Below, in pieces: positions 24,974 through 33,564 of a stretch of DNA of 64,000 nucleotides. The notes below the pieces were generated by a model. That model did not search any database and was not told the origin of the DNA. It saw only the letters and a list, made by a program, of their open reading frames with translations. The DNA comes from Acidovorax sp. DW039 (GTDB lineage: Bacteria > Pseudomonadota > Gammaproteobacteria > Burkholderiales > Burkholderiaceae_C): the NCBI RefSeq assembly GCF_037101375.1, contig NZ_AP029019.1, positions 4,579,001 through 4,643,000 of the forward strand, given 5' to 3'. Both the position numbers and the translations under genes were made by a program. Positions within the stretch are counted from its first letter, which is position 1, and every line of letters begins with the position of its first letter.

Positions 24974-26968
24974 TCAAGCCGTTTTGGCCGCTTGCGGCGG
25001 CGGGGCCACAGCGTAACCCAGCTGGGCCACCAACGCACTAGGGCGCTGCTGGTGGGCCAGCAGGGTGAGCTGCTGGCGCGCACGGGTCATGCCCACATAC
25101 AGCGTGTTGCGCTCCTGCTCCTGCGGGGCCTGGGGGTCGGGGAAAGCGCCCTGCTCCAGGTACGGGATGAGCACGTGCTCAAACTCCAGCCCCTTCACGT
25201 GGCCGATGTGGGCCAGCACCAGACTAGCGGTGCTGCGCAGCTCGCGCTGGCGTTGCTCGGCCGCGTTCAGGTGCAAGAAGTAGTCGCGCGCGCTGGCAAA
25301 GGCCTGGGCGGCCTGGCTCAGCCCGACCAGGTTGGCCAGGGCGTCGGCGCGGCGCTGGCGCGAGACAAACACCTCGCGCACCACGGTCTCGATCTGCAGG
25401 GCTTGCAGCAGGCGGGCCAGGGTGTCGGGGCCCTGGGCTTCCTGGGCCACCTTCAGCGCGTTGCGCAGGCGGCGCTGCATGGCGGGCTCCACGTTGGCCA
25501 CGATCTGGTTCGTGAAAAAGCTCTCCAGAAACAGCGGGTTGTCCGTCACGCTGCGAATGGCGTCTTCCAGCAGCTCGTGCTGCGATTCGTGCTCGCGCCC
25601 CTTGACCACAATGCGTGCGCCGCAGAAGAAGACCAGGGCACGCATGAGCTTTTCGCGGGTGCGCGGCTCGGTCACGCTGTCGAAGTTGTCGGTGGCCACG
25701 GCCAGCAGGCCGCGCACCAGCAGCACCTCGGGGCGCAACAGGTAGCTTTCAAAGCCGCTCACGGTGTAGGGCACGCCGTCGGCCAGCAGGCGGTTTTCAA
25801 TGGCGATGGACTGGCCCGGATGGCGCAGCAGCACGGCCAGGCCTGCCATCTTGCCGCGCGTGGCGGTGCGCCACTGCTGCACCTGCTGGGCGATCAGGTC
25901 CACGCAGTGGGCCTCGTCCTCGTAGCCCAGCAGTTGCACGGCGGTTTCATGCGCGGCCAGCGAGCCGTAGGGCTTGCCTGCCAGCCGCCCGGCCTTGGCG
26001 GCCAGCTTGCGGCCAAAGCGGTGGCTGGGGGTGAGGGGCAGGCGCACCACGCGGCGGCTGGTGTGCGTGGCAATCGCATCGCCCATGTAGGCGGCATCAG
26101 CCCCGTGCGCGCCGAAGATCACTTGGTCGCGGTCGCCCACGCCGCAGAACTGGCACAGGGTGGAGTCGAGCAGCTCGCGCAGCACGCGGAACGATGCCGC
26201 GTTCACGTCGTGCATCTCGTCCACCAGCAGCATCTGCACATTGCGCGGCCAGTGCGGCAGGCTGGCGGCGGTGTCGCCCTCCAGCAGGCGGCGGGCCAGG
26301 TCGTAGGTGGCATCGTACGGGCCGCGAAACAGCGGCTGCTCGGCCAGCTCGCGGCGGCGAATGCGTTCATACGCACGAAACACCTTGAGCAGGGTGTAGC
26401 TCACGCCCAGGTCGCCCGCGTAGTCGGGCGATGCGGGGCGGTCTTCGCGCTCCATATCGTCCTTGAGCGTGCCCTTGAGCCACAGCGCCATGGCCAGAAA
26501 GTCTTCGATAAACCCGGCATCGCCCGCACTGGGCAGTTGCAGCTCTTCGGGCCAGCGCTCGTGTTCGCTGGCCTCCACGCGCTGCACGGCGTCCCACACG
26601 TAGGGGCGCAGGGCCTCGATGTCGGTGAGCTGCTCCACGGGGGCCACATAGGGCTCCTGCAGCATGGCGGTGCAGAAGGCGTCAAAGCTGGCAATGCGAA
26701 AGCGCGCCACCACTGGCGCGGGCAACCCGATCTTGCGCAGCGCGGCCTGCAGGGCCTGGCAGGCGGTGTCGGTGTAGGTCAGGGCCAGGCAGCGCTCGGG
26801 CGGCATGCCCCCCATCCACGCCTGGGCCATGCGCAGCGCCAGCGTGGTGGTTTTGGCGGCACCGGCGTTGGCCTCGATGATGAGCGTGCGCTCGGCAGAC
26901 ATCTGCACGGCGACCTGCTCGTCAGTGGGGGTGATGTGTTTGGGTTGGTACGGGTGAACGGTCGCCAA
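24974..26968 (-). CDS. UvrD/Rep-family ATP-dependent DNA helicase
   Basis: 664 residues. Superfamily 1 motifs: Q-motif TPTDEQVAVQ near residue 13, a divergent Walker A ANAGAAKTTT (about 34-43; the consensus GKT is AKT), motif Ia ALTYTDTA, Walker B LLVDEMHD, motif III GVGDRDQVIFGA, motif V HVKGLEFEHVLIPY and motif VI LYVGMTRARQQL. The AAKT variant is a recurrent feature of a Burkholderiales subgroup as far as I remember, so it need not mean loss of ATPase. Probably a 3'-5' helicase in repair or recombination; no nuclease domain is obvious. Followed by nothing in an operon; lies 71 bases from the small lipoprotein. Confidence 0.88.
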   Translation of the reverse strand: MATVHPYQPKHITPTDEQVAVQMSAERTLIIEANAGAAKTTTLALRMAQAWMGGMPPERCLALTYTDTACQALQAALRKIGLPAPVVARFRIASFDAFCTAMLQEPYVAPVEQLTDIEALRPYVWDAVQRVEASEHERWPEELQLPSAGDAGFIEDFLAMALWLKGTLKDDMEREDRPASPDYAGDLGVSYTLLKVFRAYERIRRRELAEQPLFRGPYDATYDLARRLLEGDTAASLPHWPRNVQMLLVDEMHDVNAASFRVLRELLDSTLCQFCGVGDRDQVIFGAHGADAAYMGDAIATHTSRRVVRLPLTPSHRFGRKLAAKAGRLAGKPYGSLAAHETAVQLLGYEDEAHCVDLIAQQVQQWRTATRGKMAGLAVLLRHPGQSIAIENRLLADGVPYTVSGFESYLLRPEVLLVRGLLAVATDNFDSVTEPRTREKLMRALVFFCGARIVVKGREHESQHELLEDAIRSVTDNPLFLESFFTNQIVANVEPAMQRRLRNALKVAQEAQGPDTLARLLQALQIETVVREVFVSRQRRADALANLVGLSQAAQAFASARDYFLHLNAAEQRQRELRSTASLVLAHIGHVKGLEFEHVLIPYLEQGAFPDPQAPQEQERNTLYVGMTRARQQLTLLAHQQRPSALVAQLGYAVAPPPQAAKTA

Positions 26969-27039
26969 CGGGAATCCTCAGGAGTGCAGGGGCCGCACGG
27001 CGCTGCGGGAGCGCCGGGGCGGGGCCTGGTCGCGCGAGC

Positions 27040-27273
27040 TCAGCGCCGCCGACCTACGCCCACGTCAATCTCGCCATAGACGGTGACGCCGCTGCTGCCG
27101 CCGCCCACGTCCGTCACAGCGTTGCCTTGGGGGCCGCTGCTGCTATTGCCGCTACTGCGTTTGTACAGGGGGCCAGAGGCATCGCCCCCGGCCGAAGGCG
27201 TGCCCGCGCAACCCGCAAGCAGGCCCAGCGCTGCGCACAGCGCCCAGGCACGTGCGCAGGCTTGCGCGGTCAT
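27040..27273 (-). CDS. small lipoprotein of unknown function
   Basis: 77 residues. Lipobox LLAGC with Cys22, then a glycine/serine-rich sequence ending in VTVYGEIDVGVGRRR. The start overlaps the topB stop (ATGA), so it is co-translated with topoisomerase III. The C-terminal VYGEIDVGV wording recalls small betaproteobacterial lipoproteins with the same ending, role unknown. Confidence 0.7.
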   Translation of the reverse strand: MTAQACARAWALCAALGLLAGCAGTPSAGGDASGPLYKRSSGNSSSGPQGNAVTDVGGGSSGVTVYGEIDVGVGRRR

Positions 27274-30185
27274 TCCTCGCCGCCCAGGTGGTTGCCCAAA
27301 ATGCCTGCCAGCTCGAACATGCCCGCGCTGTCTTTGCCAAACACGGCGCGCAGCTTGTCGTCGGCGACGATGGTGCGCTTGTCCCTGGGGTCCTGCAGGT
27401 TGTGGGTCTTGATGTATTCCCACATCTTCTTCACGGCCTCGGGGCGGGCCACCGGCTCGCTGCCAATCACCGCGGCCAGGGCAGCGCTGGGGGCCTTGCC
27501 TGCCGCAGCCTTGCGGGGGGCTTTGGCGGCTGCTTTCTTTGCCGGGGCTTTTTTGGCTGCAGCGCCCGTCTTTGCTGCGCTGGTAGCTCCTGTTTTTGCA
27601 GCACCTGCTGCAGGCTTGCGGGGTGGGAACTTGCTGGGCGCAAACTCAAAGTTGACCTTGCCCGCCTCCTTGTCCCACGCCAGGTGGGCCTTGAAGTTGC
27701 GGCGCGTGCGCATGCTCACAAACTTGTCGAGCAGGTCGGTCTTGCCGGTCTCCAGCAGCTTGTGCATCTGCTCGCGCTCCACGGGCTGCTGCAGGATGAC
27801 CTTGCCGCTCTTGAAGGTGCAACTGGGTGTGGGCTGCGCAGCGGTGGGCACGGCCTTGCTGCACACGTAGTTGCTGCCGTGCTCGTGCACGTCCGATCCG
27901 CAGATGGGGCATGGGCCCAGGGATGCGTCTTCAAACTCGACGATCTCGCCAGACTCTTCGCCCTTCTTGTCGTCGCCAAAGTCAAATTCCAGCTTGTAGT
28001 TGTGCGCCTCGTCGTCGTACTTGATGACGATTTCGGAGGTGAACGGCCAGCCCGCCTTGGAGCGGAAGCCCTCCAGCGGGCCGATCTTCTTGTCGCGCAG
28101 CAGTTGCTCGGCCTCGGCGGTTTCAAACGTGCGGCCTGCGGGCGATTTGCCAAAGCTGAAGCCACAGCCTTCGCCGTGTCCGCCCGCGCCTGTGCAGGCG
28201 TAGCGGCGGTAGTTTTCCTTGACCACGCCGCCACAGTTGGGGCAAGGGGTTTGCAGCGTGGCGTAGTCGCCGGGGATGGTGTCGCGGTCGTATTCCTTGG
28301 CCTTCTTCACCATGCGCTCGGTCATGGCGGCAATCTCGCGCATGAAGGCTTCACGGCTGAGCTGGCCCTTTTCCATCTGCGATAGCTTGTACTCCCACTC
28401 GCCGGTGAGGTCGGCGCGGCAGAGTTCTTCCACCTCCAGCCCGCGCAGCAGCGTCATGAGCTGGAAGGCCTTGGCCGTGGGAATGATTTCGCGGCCTTCG
28501 CGCAGCATGTACTTTTCGGTCAGCAGCCCTTCGATGATGGCGGCGCGGGTGGCGGGCGTGCCCAGGCCTTTTTCCTGCATGGCTTCGCGCAGCTCGTCGT
28601 CGTCGATCTGCTTGCCCGCGCTTTCCATGGCGCCGAGCAGCGTGGCTTCGGAGTAGCGGGCGGGCGGCTTGGTCTTGAGGCCCTTGGGATCGACCTGCAG
28701 CGTGTTGACCATTTCGCCGGGTTTGACGGGCACCAGGTTCTGGCCCTTGTCACCGTCCTTGCCGCCTTCTACTTCGTCAGCCGCTTCCTTACCGTAGATG
28801 GTAAGCCAGCCGGGCTTGACCAGCACCTTCCCTTCGGTCTTGAAGCTGTGCGGGGCCACGGTGCTGATGCGGGTGGTCACGGTGTATTCAGCACTGGGGA
28901 AGAACACCGCCATGAAGCGGCGCACCACCAGGTCGTACAGCTTTTGCTCGGCCTCACTCAGGCCCGACGGAGCCTGCGTGGTGGGGATGATGGCAAAGTG
29001 ATCGCTGACCTTGGCATTGTCAAAAATGCGCTTGGACGGGCGGATGTAGTTGTTGTTGAGCGCCGTGAGCGCGTGCGGTGCCAGGTGGCGCATGCCGTGG
29101 GACTGCACATCGGCCAGCATCTCAAAGGTCTGCTTGGCCACGGGCAGGTAATCCTCAGGCAGGGCGCGCGAATCGGTACGGGGGTAGGTCAGCGCCTTGT
29201 GGCGTTCGTACAGGCTCTGGGCCAAGGCCAGCGTGGTTTTGGCGCTGAAGCCGAATTTGCCGTTGGCCTCGCGCTGCAGGCTGGTCAGGTCGAACAGCAG
29301 GGGCGATGCCTGCGTGGTGGGCTTGCTCTCTTCGGTGACGGTGGCCTGCTTGCCGCGCACGGCGTTGGCTATTGATTGGGCTTCGGCCAGCGACCAGACG
29401 CGGTCGGCCTTGGCTTCGGCATCCTCGCCCTTCTTCCACTTGGGGTCGAACCACTTGGCGGGGTATTCGCCCGCCTGGGCGCCAAAGGTGGCGTGGATTT
29501 CCCAGTAGTCGCGGCTCACGAACTTGCGGATCTTTTCCTCGCGCTCCACCACCAGCGACAGCGTGGGCGTCTGCACCCGGCCCACGGTGGTCAGGAAGAA
29601 CCCACCGTCGCGCGAGTTGAACGCCGTCATGGCGCGCGTGCCGTTGATGCCCACCAGCCAGTCGGCCTCAGAGCGGCTGCGCGCCGCGCTGGCCAGGCCC
29701 GCCATCTGCTGCTCGGAGCGCAGGGCGTTGAAGCCGTCGCGGATGGCCTGGGGCGTCATGGACTGCAGCCACAGGCGCTTGACGGGCTTGCCCAGCGGTT
29801 TGCTGCCGCCCGCGTACTGCTCGATCAGGCGGAAGATCAGCTCCCCTTCGCGGCCCGCGTCACAGGCGTTGATGAGTTCGGTCACGTCCTTGCGCTTGGC
29901 CTGCTTGACCACCGCGTTCAGGCGGCTCTTGGTCTTGTCCACCGGCTTCAGGTCAAAGTACGGCGGAATCACCGGCAGGTGCGCAAAGCTCCACTTGCCG
30001 CGCTTCACATCAAACTGCTCGGGGGCCTGGATCTCTACCAGATGGCCCACGGCACTGGTGACTACATAACGGTCGTTCTCGAAGTGGTCTTCGTGCTTGT
30101 CGAACTTGCCCGAGACGGGCGTGAGGGCGCGCACGATGTCCTGCGCCACCGATGGTTTTTCTGCAATTACCAGGGTCTTGGTCAT
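27270..30185 (-). CDS. topB: DNA topoisomerase III with C-terminal SWIB domain
   Basis: 971 residues. Toprim domain at 3-150 (VIAEKPSVAQDI; acidic triplet in NACDAGREGE), type IA core with active-site Tyr334 in LTYPRTDS, and ATRAAIIEGL. The C-terminal part carries zinc-finger-like CPNCGG and CPICGS motifs (about 665-800). Residues about 855-899 form a Lys/Ala/Pro linker resembling histone H1 tails, and 900-971 is a SWIB/MDM2 fold (PEAVKKMWEYIKTHNLQD, KLRAVFG, MFELAGILGNHL). Decatenates DNA by single-strand passage. It is longer than E. coli TopB (about 650 residues). Start at 30185 is the canonical MTKTLVIAEKPS. Confidence 0.95.
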   Translation of the reverse strand: MTKTLVIAEKPSVAQDIVRALTPVSGKFDKHEDHFENDRYVVTSAVGHLVEIQAPEQFDVKRGKWSFAHLPVIPPYFDLKPVDKTKSRLNAVVKQAKRKDVTELINACDAGREGELIFRLIEQYAGGSKPLGKPVKRLWLQSMTPQAIRDGFNALRSEQQMAGLASAARSRSEADWLVGINGTRAMTAFNSRDGGFFLTTVGRVQTPTLSLVVEREEKIRKFVSRDYWEIHATFGAQAGEYPAKWFDPKWKKGEDAEAKADRVWSLAEAQSIANAVRGKQATVTEESKPTTQASPLLFDLTSLQREANGKFGFSAKTTLALAQSLYERHKALTYPRTDSRALPEDYLPVAKQTFEMLADVQSHGMRHLAPHALTALNNNYIRPSKRIFDNAKVSDHFAIIPTTQAPSGLSEAEQKLYDLVVRRFMAVFFPSAEYTVTTRISTVAPHSFKTEGKVLVKPGWLTIYGKEAADEVEGGKDGDKGQNLVPVKPGEMVNTLQVDPKGLKTKPPARYSEATLLGAMESAGKQIDDDELREAMQEKGLGTPATRAAIIEGLLTEKYMLREGREIIPTAKAFQLMTLLRGLEVEELCRADLTGEWEYKLSQMEKGQLSREAFMREIAAMTERMVKKAKEYDRDTIPGDYATLQTPCPNCGGVVKENYRRYACTGAGGHGEGCGFSFGKSPAGRTFETAEAEQLLRDKKIGPLEGFRSKAGWPFTSEIVIKYDDEAHNYKLEFDFGDDKKGEESGEIVEFEDASLGPCPICGSDVHEHGSNYVCSKAVPTAAQPTPSCTFKSGKVILQQPVEREQMHKLLETGKTDLLDKFVSMRTRRNFKAHLAWDKEAGKVNFEFAPSKFPPRKPAAGAAKTGATSAAKTGAAAKKAPAKKAAAKAPRKAAAGKAPSAALAAVIGSEPVARPEAVKKMWEYIKTHNLQDPRDKRTIVADDKLRAVFGKDSAGMFELAGILGNHLGGEE

Positions 30186-30281
30186 TTTGGGGCTCTCGCC
30201 AGTCGTTCTGGTGTCGTTCTCGTATCGTTCTAGCTTCCAGCAGCCCGAGGTCCACCCCGGGCGCTTCTACAATCCGGCTCT

Positions 30282-30326
30282 CACGCGCATGCACACGCAT
30301 ACACGCGCACGCACACACATGTGCAC
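30282..30326. repeat. 45-bp perfectly alternating pyrimidine-purine tract
   Basis: From 30282 to 30326 every base alternates C/T with A/G (CACGCGCATGCACACGCATA, then further CA/CG/TG steps). Such tracts can adopt Z-DNA under negative supercoiling. It lies between the divergent topB and SET-domain genes, 25 bases upstream of the latter's start. Confidence 0.9.
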
Positions 30327-30350
30327 TATCAAGTTAACAGAGTTTTTGCC

Positions 30351-30959
30351 ATGGCCCGCAATGCAACGCCTGCAGACCCCAACGCCCACTCCGGCCGCCG
30401 CATCCAGACCCGGCGCTCCGGCGTGCATGGCAAAGGCGTTTTTGCCCTGCAGGACATCGCCGCAGGCGAGGTGCTGGTGGAGTACACCGGCGAAATCATC
30501 ACCTGGCAGGAGGCGCAAGACCGCCACCCGCACGACCCCAGCCAGCCCAACCACACGTTCTACTTCCATGTGGATGAAGACCGGGTGATTGACGCCAACT
30601 ACGGTGGCAACTCCGCACGCTGGATCAACCACAGCTGCGACCCCAACTGCTTTGCTGACGAGCAGGACGGGCGCATTTTCATCACGGCGCTGCGCAATAT
30701 CAAGGCGGGCGAAGAACTGAGCTACGACTACGGCCTCATCATTGAAGAGCGCTACACCAAGAAGCTCAAGGCCGAATACCCCTGCTGGTGCGGCGCAGCC
30801 ACCTGCCGCGGCACGCTGCTGGCCCCCAAGCGCGGCTGGCGCCCCCCCATGCCGGACCTGCCCCCGCCAGAGCCGCGCGCTGCAGTGAGCAAAGCCAAGG
30901 CATCCAGGACCGGCAAGTCCTCCAAGGCCCACAAAACTAACCAGGGCGGCAAGGCATGA
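30351..30959 (+). CDS. SET domain-containing protein-lysine methyltransferase
   Basis: 202 residues. The SET core is complete: RRSGVHGKGVFALQDIAAGE, VEYTGE, the NHSCDPNC knot motif with SAM-contacting residues, ALRNIKAGEELSYDYG with the catalytic Tyr, and a post-SET CWCG...CRG cysteine cluster that can bind zinc with the knot cysteine. A Lys/Ser/Ala-rich tail (about 170-202) follows and may bind DNA. Start at MARNATP; a longer start would run through the alternating tract. The stop overlaps birA by ATGA. Bacterial SET proteins probably methylate nucleoid proteins; the target is unknown. Confidence 0.9.
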   Translation: MARNATPADPNAHSGRRIQTRRSGVHGKGVFALQDIAAGEVLVEYTGEIITWQEAQDRHPHDPSQPNHTFYFHVDEDRVIDANYGGNSARWINHSCDPNCFADEQDGRIFITALRNIKAGEELSYDYGLIIEERYTKKLKAEYPCWCGAATCRGTLLAPKRGWRPPMPDLPPPEPRAAVSKAKASRTGKSSKAHKTNQGGKA

Positions 30960-31807
30960 CCACCCCCATCCGCTGGCCCGCCGAGGCCGTCTGGGAGGCT
31001 GTGGCACCGTTGCTGCCCGGCTTTACGGTCGAGGTGCTGCCCACCATTGACTCCACCAACACCGAGCTGATGCGCCGCGCCCGCGCCGGGCAGACCGAGC
31101 CCACCCTGCTGGTGGCCGAGCAGCAGACCGCCGGGCGAGGCCGCCTGGGCCGGGTGTGGCAAAGCGATGTCGGCGCTTCTTTAATGCTGTCGCTGGGCCT
31201 GCCGATGGCCCCTAAGGACTGGTCAGGCCTGTCGCTGGCCGTGGGCGTGAGCGTGGCAGAAAGCCTGCAGCCCACCCTGCCCCCGGCGCAACCGGGCCAG
31301 CCCCCGCGCATCGGCCTGAAGTGGCCCAACGACCTGTGGCTGAGCGGTGACCGCAAGCTGGGCGGCATTCTGGTGGAGACCGCCAGCTTTGTAGCCCCCC
31401 AGGCCGCGCAGCCAGCCACAGCCCATGGCACCGCTGCCCGCTACGTGGTGGTGGGCATTGGCATCAACGTGCTGCCGCGCAGCGCCGAGGGCATGAGCAT
31501 GCCCCCCGGCTGCCTGCAGGATGTGGAGCCGGGCCTGGACGCGCCCGCTGCGCTGCTGCGCATCGTGCCGCCGCTGGTGGCCATGCTGCAGGGCTTTGAG
31601 GCCTGCGGCTTTGCGCCCGTGCAACCCCGCTTTGCCGCACGCGATGTGCTGCAGGGCCGCCCCGTCACCCTGAGCGATGGGCAGGCGGGCATGGCCAATG
31701 GCGTGGGCGATGATGGCGCTTTGCTGGTGCACACCGCCCAAGGCATGCAGGCCGTGACCAGTGCGGAAATCAGCGTTCGCCCTGCCGTGGTTTCCACGTC
31801 CCTGTGA
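30956..31807 (+). CDS. birA: biotin--[acetyl-CoA-carboxylase] ligase, class I (no DNA-binding domain)
   Basis: 283 residues. Central catalytic domain with IDSTNTELMRRA, the biotinyl-AMP loop AEQQTAGRGRLGRVW, LKWPNDLWL and KLGGILVE, then a C-terminal domain at about 235-280. There is no N-terminal helix-turn-helix, so it biotinylates the carboxylase carrier protein but is not the biotin repressor. The insert between KLGGILVE and VVVGIGINV is longer than in the shortest homologues. Coupled to the SET gene upstream. Confidence 0.94.
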   Translation: MTTPIRWPAEAVWEAVAPLLPGFTVEVLPTIDSTNTELMRRARAGQTEPTLLVAEQQTAGRGRLGRVWQSDVGASLMLSLGLPMAPKDWSGLSLAVGVSVAESLQPTLPPAQPGQPPRIGLKWPNDLWLSGDRKLGGILVETASFVAPQAAQPATAHGTAARYVVVGIGINVLPRSAEGMSMPPGCLQDVEPGLDAPAALLRIVPPLVAMLQGFEACGFAPVQPRFAARDVLQGRPVTLSDGQAGMANGVGDDGALLVHTAQGMQAVTSAEISVRPAVVSTSL

Positions 31808-31862
31808 GCAGCCCACTCATTCACTCTGACACCTAGCCAGGAAAACAGGAAAAGCCCCGCCC

Positions 31863-32594
31863 ATGCTGCGCCTTGTCGTCATCGCCCTGCTGCTGGCCAA
31901 CGCTGGCTATTACGCCTGGACCCAGGGCTGGCTACGCAGCGCCGGATTCATGCCCGCCGAGCAGGCGGAGCCCCAGCGGGTGCAACAGCAGATCCGCCCC
32001 GAAACCCTGAAGGTGCTGCGCACCCAGGGCAGCGCCACCGCGCCAGTGCCCACGCCGCCCCCGCCTGCCCCCTCTGCGGCGCAGGCTGACTCTGGCGCGT
32101 CTGCCACAGCTTCTGCCACAACGGCAGCCACCCCACCCGCCGATGCCGGGGAATGCCTGCAGGCGGGCATTTTTGATGACAAGCAGGCGGCCGCCCTGCG
32201 CACTGCAGCCGCCGCACTGCCCGCAGGCAGCTGGAGCCTGGAGCCCACGCCCATCACCGGCCGCTGGATGATCTACATGGGCCGCTTTGACGACCAGGAC
32301 ACGCTGGACAAGAAGCGCGCCGAGCTGCGCGCCCGCAAGGTGGACTTTGACCGCGCGGGCGGCACCCTGGAACTGGGCCTGTCGCTGGGCCGCTTTTCTA
32401 CCGAAGAGGCCGCACAACGCGGCCTGACCGCGCTGAGCGCCCAGGGCGTTCGCACGGCGCGCGTCATTCAGGAGCGCCAGGCCGCCAACGGCTTCACCCT
32501 GCGCCTGCCCGCCGTGACCGACGCGCAGCGCCAGCAGTTCCTGAACACCCTGCGCCCGGCCATGGCAGGCAAGACGCTGGGTGCCTGCGGCTGA
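31863..32594 (+). CDS. SPOR domain-like membrane-anchored protein
   Basis: 243 residues: N-terminal membrane helix (2-20), a Pro/Ala/Thr-rich linker (about 55-98), then a C-terminal domain with ECLQAGIFDDKQAAALR, RWMIYMGRFDDQDTL, LSLGRFSTEEAAQRGL, the pattern of SPOR (peptidoglycan-binding) repeats. SPOR proteins bind denuded glycan strands at the septum. Here the gene follows birA on the same strand, 55 bases away. Exact function unknown. Confidence 0.8.
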   Translation: MLRLVVIALLLANAGYYAWTQGWLRSAGFMPAEQAEPQRVQQQIRPETLKVLRTQGSATAPVPTPPPPAPSAAQADSGASATASATTAATPPADAGECLQAGIFDDKQAAALRTAAAALPAGSWSLEPTPITGRWMIYMGRFDDQDTLDKKRAELRARKVDFDRAGGTLELGLSLGRFSTEEAAQRGLTALSAQGVRTARVIQERQAANGFTLRLPAVTDAQRQQFLNTLRPAMAGKTLGACG

Positions 32595-32654
32595 CAGGCG
32601 TTGCGCCCATGCGGGTAATGCACACCCACGCTGCACGCCCCTGAATCACTACAT

Positions 32655-32694
32655 TTTTGATAGCTGCCTGCGCTTGGTTTACGAGCGCTAGGGC
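32655..32694 (-). repeat. Comamonadaceae-type interspersed palindromic repeat, copy 5
   Basis: TTTTGATAGCTGCCTGCGCT then TGGTTTACGAGCGCTAGGGC. Reverse complement of copy 2, nearly base for base outside the loop. Between the SPOR-like and SRAP genes. Confidence 0.78.
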
Positions 32695-32748
32695 CGAATA
32701 TTCCCTCAAGATCCTGCTCCAGCGCACGCCGCAGGCTACGATCACCCC

Positions 32749-33537
32749 ATGACCACCCAGTACGAAACCCTGCGCCCCGAAGAAACCTACCGCGAGGCCT
32801 TCGGCGTAGAGCCGCCCGCCACCCCTGTGGAGCGGCTGCTGTGGCCCCGCAAGCCCGCAGGCTTTGTGGTGCACCAGGCCCGCTGGAACGCGCAACCCAG
32901 CCCGCCAGAAAACACCCCCGCAAACACCACCGCCCCCGCACAGGCAGAGGCCAGCCCCGGCAGTGACGAGCCAACGGCCCCTGCACCCGCCGACCGCACC
33001 CGCCTGCTGGTGCCCGCGCAGTGGGGGCTGGTGCCGCACTGGGTCAAGTCGGCATCCGATGCCAAGCTGCGCGCCCCCAAGCTGGTCACCGCCAAGTCCG
33101 ATCTGGTCTCCACGGCCACGGCTTTCCGCGACGCCTGGCTGGCCGGGCAGCGCTGCATCGTACCCATGCAGGCCTTTTTTGCGGACGACTACCGCAAGGG
33201 CGGCAAGCCGGTGCCCACGCGCATTGCCCGCGTGGATGGCAAGCCCATGGGCGTGGCCGGGCTGTGGGCGCGCTGGCAGGGCGCAGAGGGGGAAGAGATC
33301 ATCAGCTACGCGCTCATCACCGTGAACGCCAATGCCCACGGGCTGATGAACCGCTACCAGGCACCGGGCAGCGAAAAGAGCATGCCCGCCATCCTGAACG
33401 AAGGTGCCTACGACGCGTGGCTGAATGCACGGGTCGAAAAGGCCAAGGAGTTCTTGCGCCTGTACCCAGCGCAATCACTGCTGGCCAACCCGGTGGAGAA
33501 GAAGGCGGACAAAGCGCCCAAGGGCTGGCTGGACTGA
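32749..33537 (+). CDS. SRAP (HMCES/YedK)-family protein, apparently without catalytic residues
   Basis: 262 residues with the SRAP fold recognisable from QWGLVPHWVKSASDAKLRAP, FRDAWLAGQRCIVPMQAFF, GLWARWQG and LITVNANAHGLMNRY. Active SRAP proteins start MC and use Cys2 to cross-link abasic sites; here the start is MTTQYE, so Cys2 is Thr. The usual His of the H-x-x-x-x-x-P/L region is Gln (YQAPGSEKSMPAIL), GLWE is GLWA and the N-x-R element is AKSD. An additional loop of about 45 residues rich in Pro/Ala (about 45-85) is inserted. No alternative start adds a Cys. Probably a degenerate or repurposed paralogue. Confidence 0.75.
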   Translation: MTTQYETLRPEETYREAFGVEPPATPVERLLWPRKPAGFVVHQARWNAQPSPPENTPANTTAPAQAEASPGSDEPTAPAPADRTRLLVPAQWGLVPHWVKSASDAKLRAPKLVTAKSDLVSTATAFRDAWLAGQRCIVPMQAFFADDYRKGGKPVPTRIARVDGKPMGVAGLWARWQGAEGEEIISYALITVNANAHGLMNRYQAPGSEKSMPAILNEGAYDAWLNARVEKAKEFLRLYPAQSLLANPVEKKADKAPKGWLD

Positions 33538-33564
33538 GCCAGCCCGCCTCGCACACACCGCCGC

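Noticed and set aside
24992..27079. 695-codon plus-strand frame opposite the UvrD-like helicase
   Set aside because: Shadow of the helicase; all helicase motifs are on the minus strand.
27270..30959. topB and a SET gene as part of an integrative conjugative element
   Set aside because: topB homologues occur on such elements, but no integrase, relaxase, type IV secretion or par genes are nearby and composition is chromosomal.
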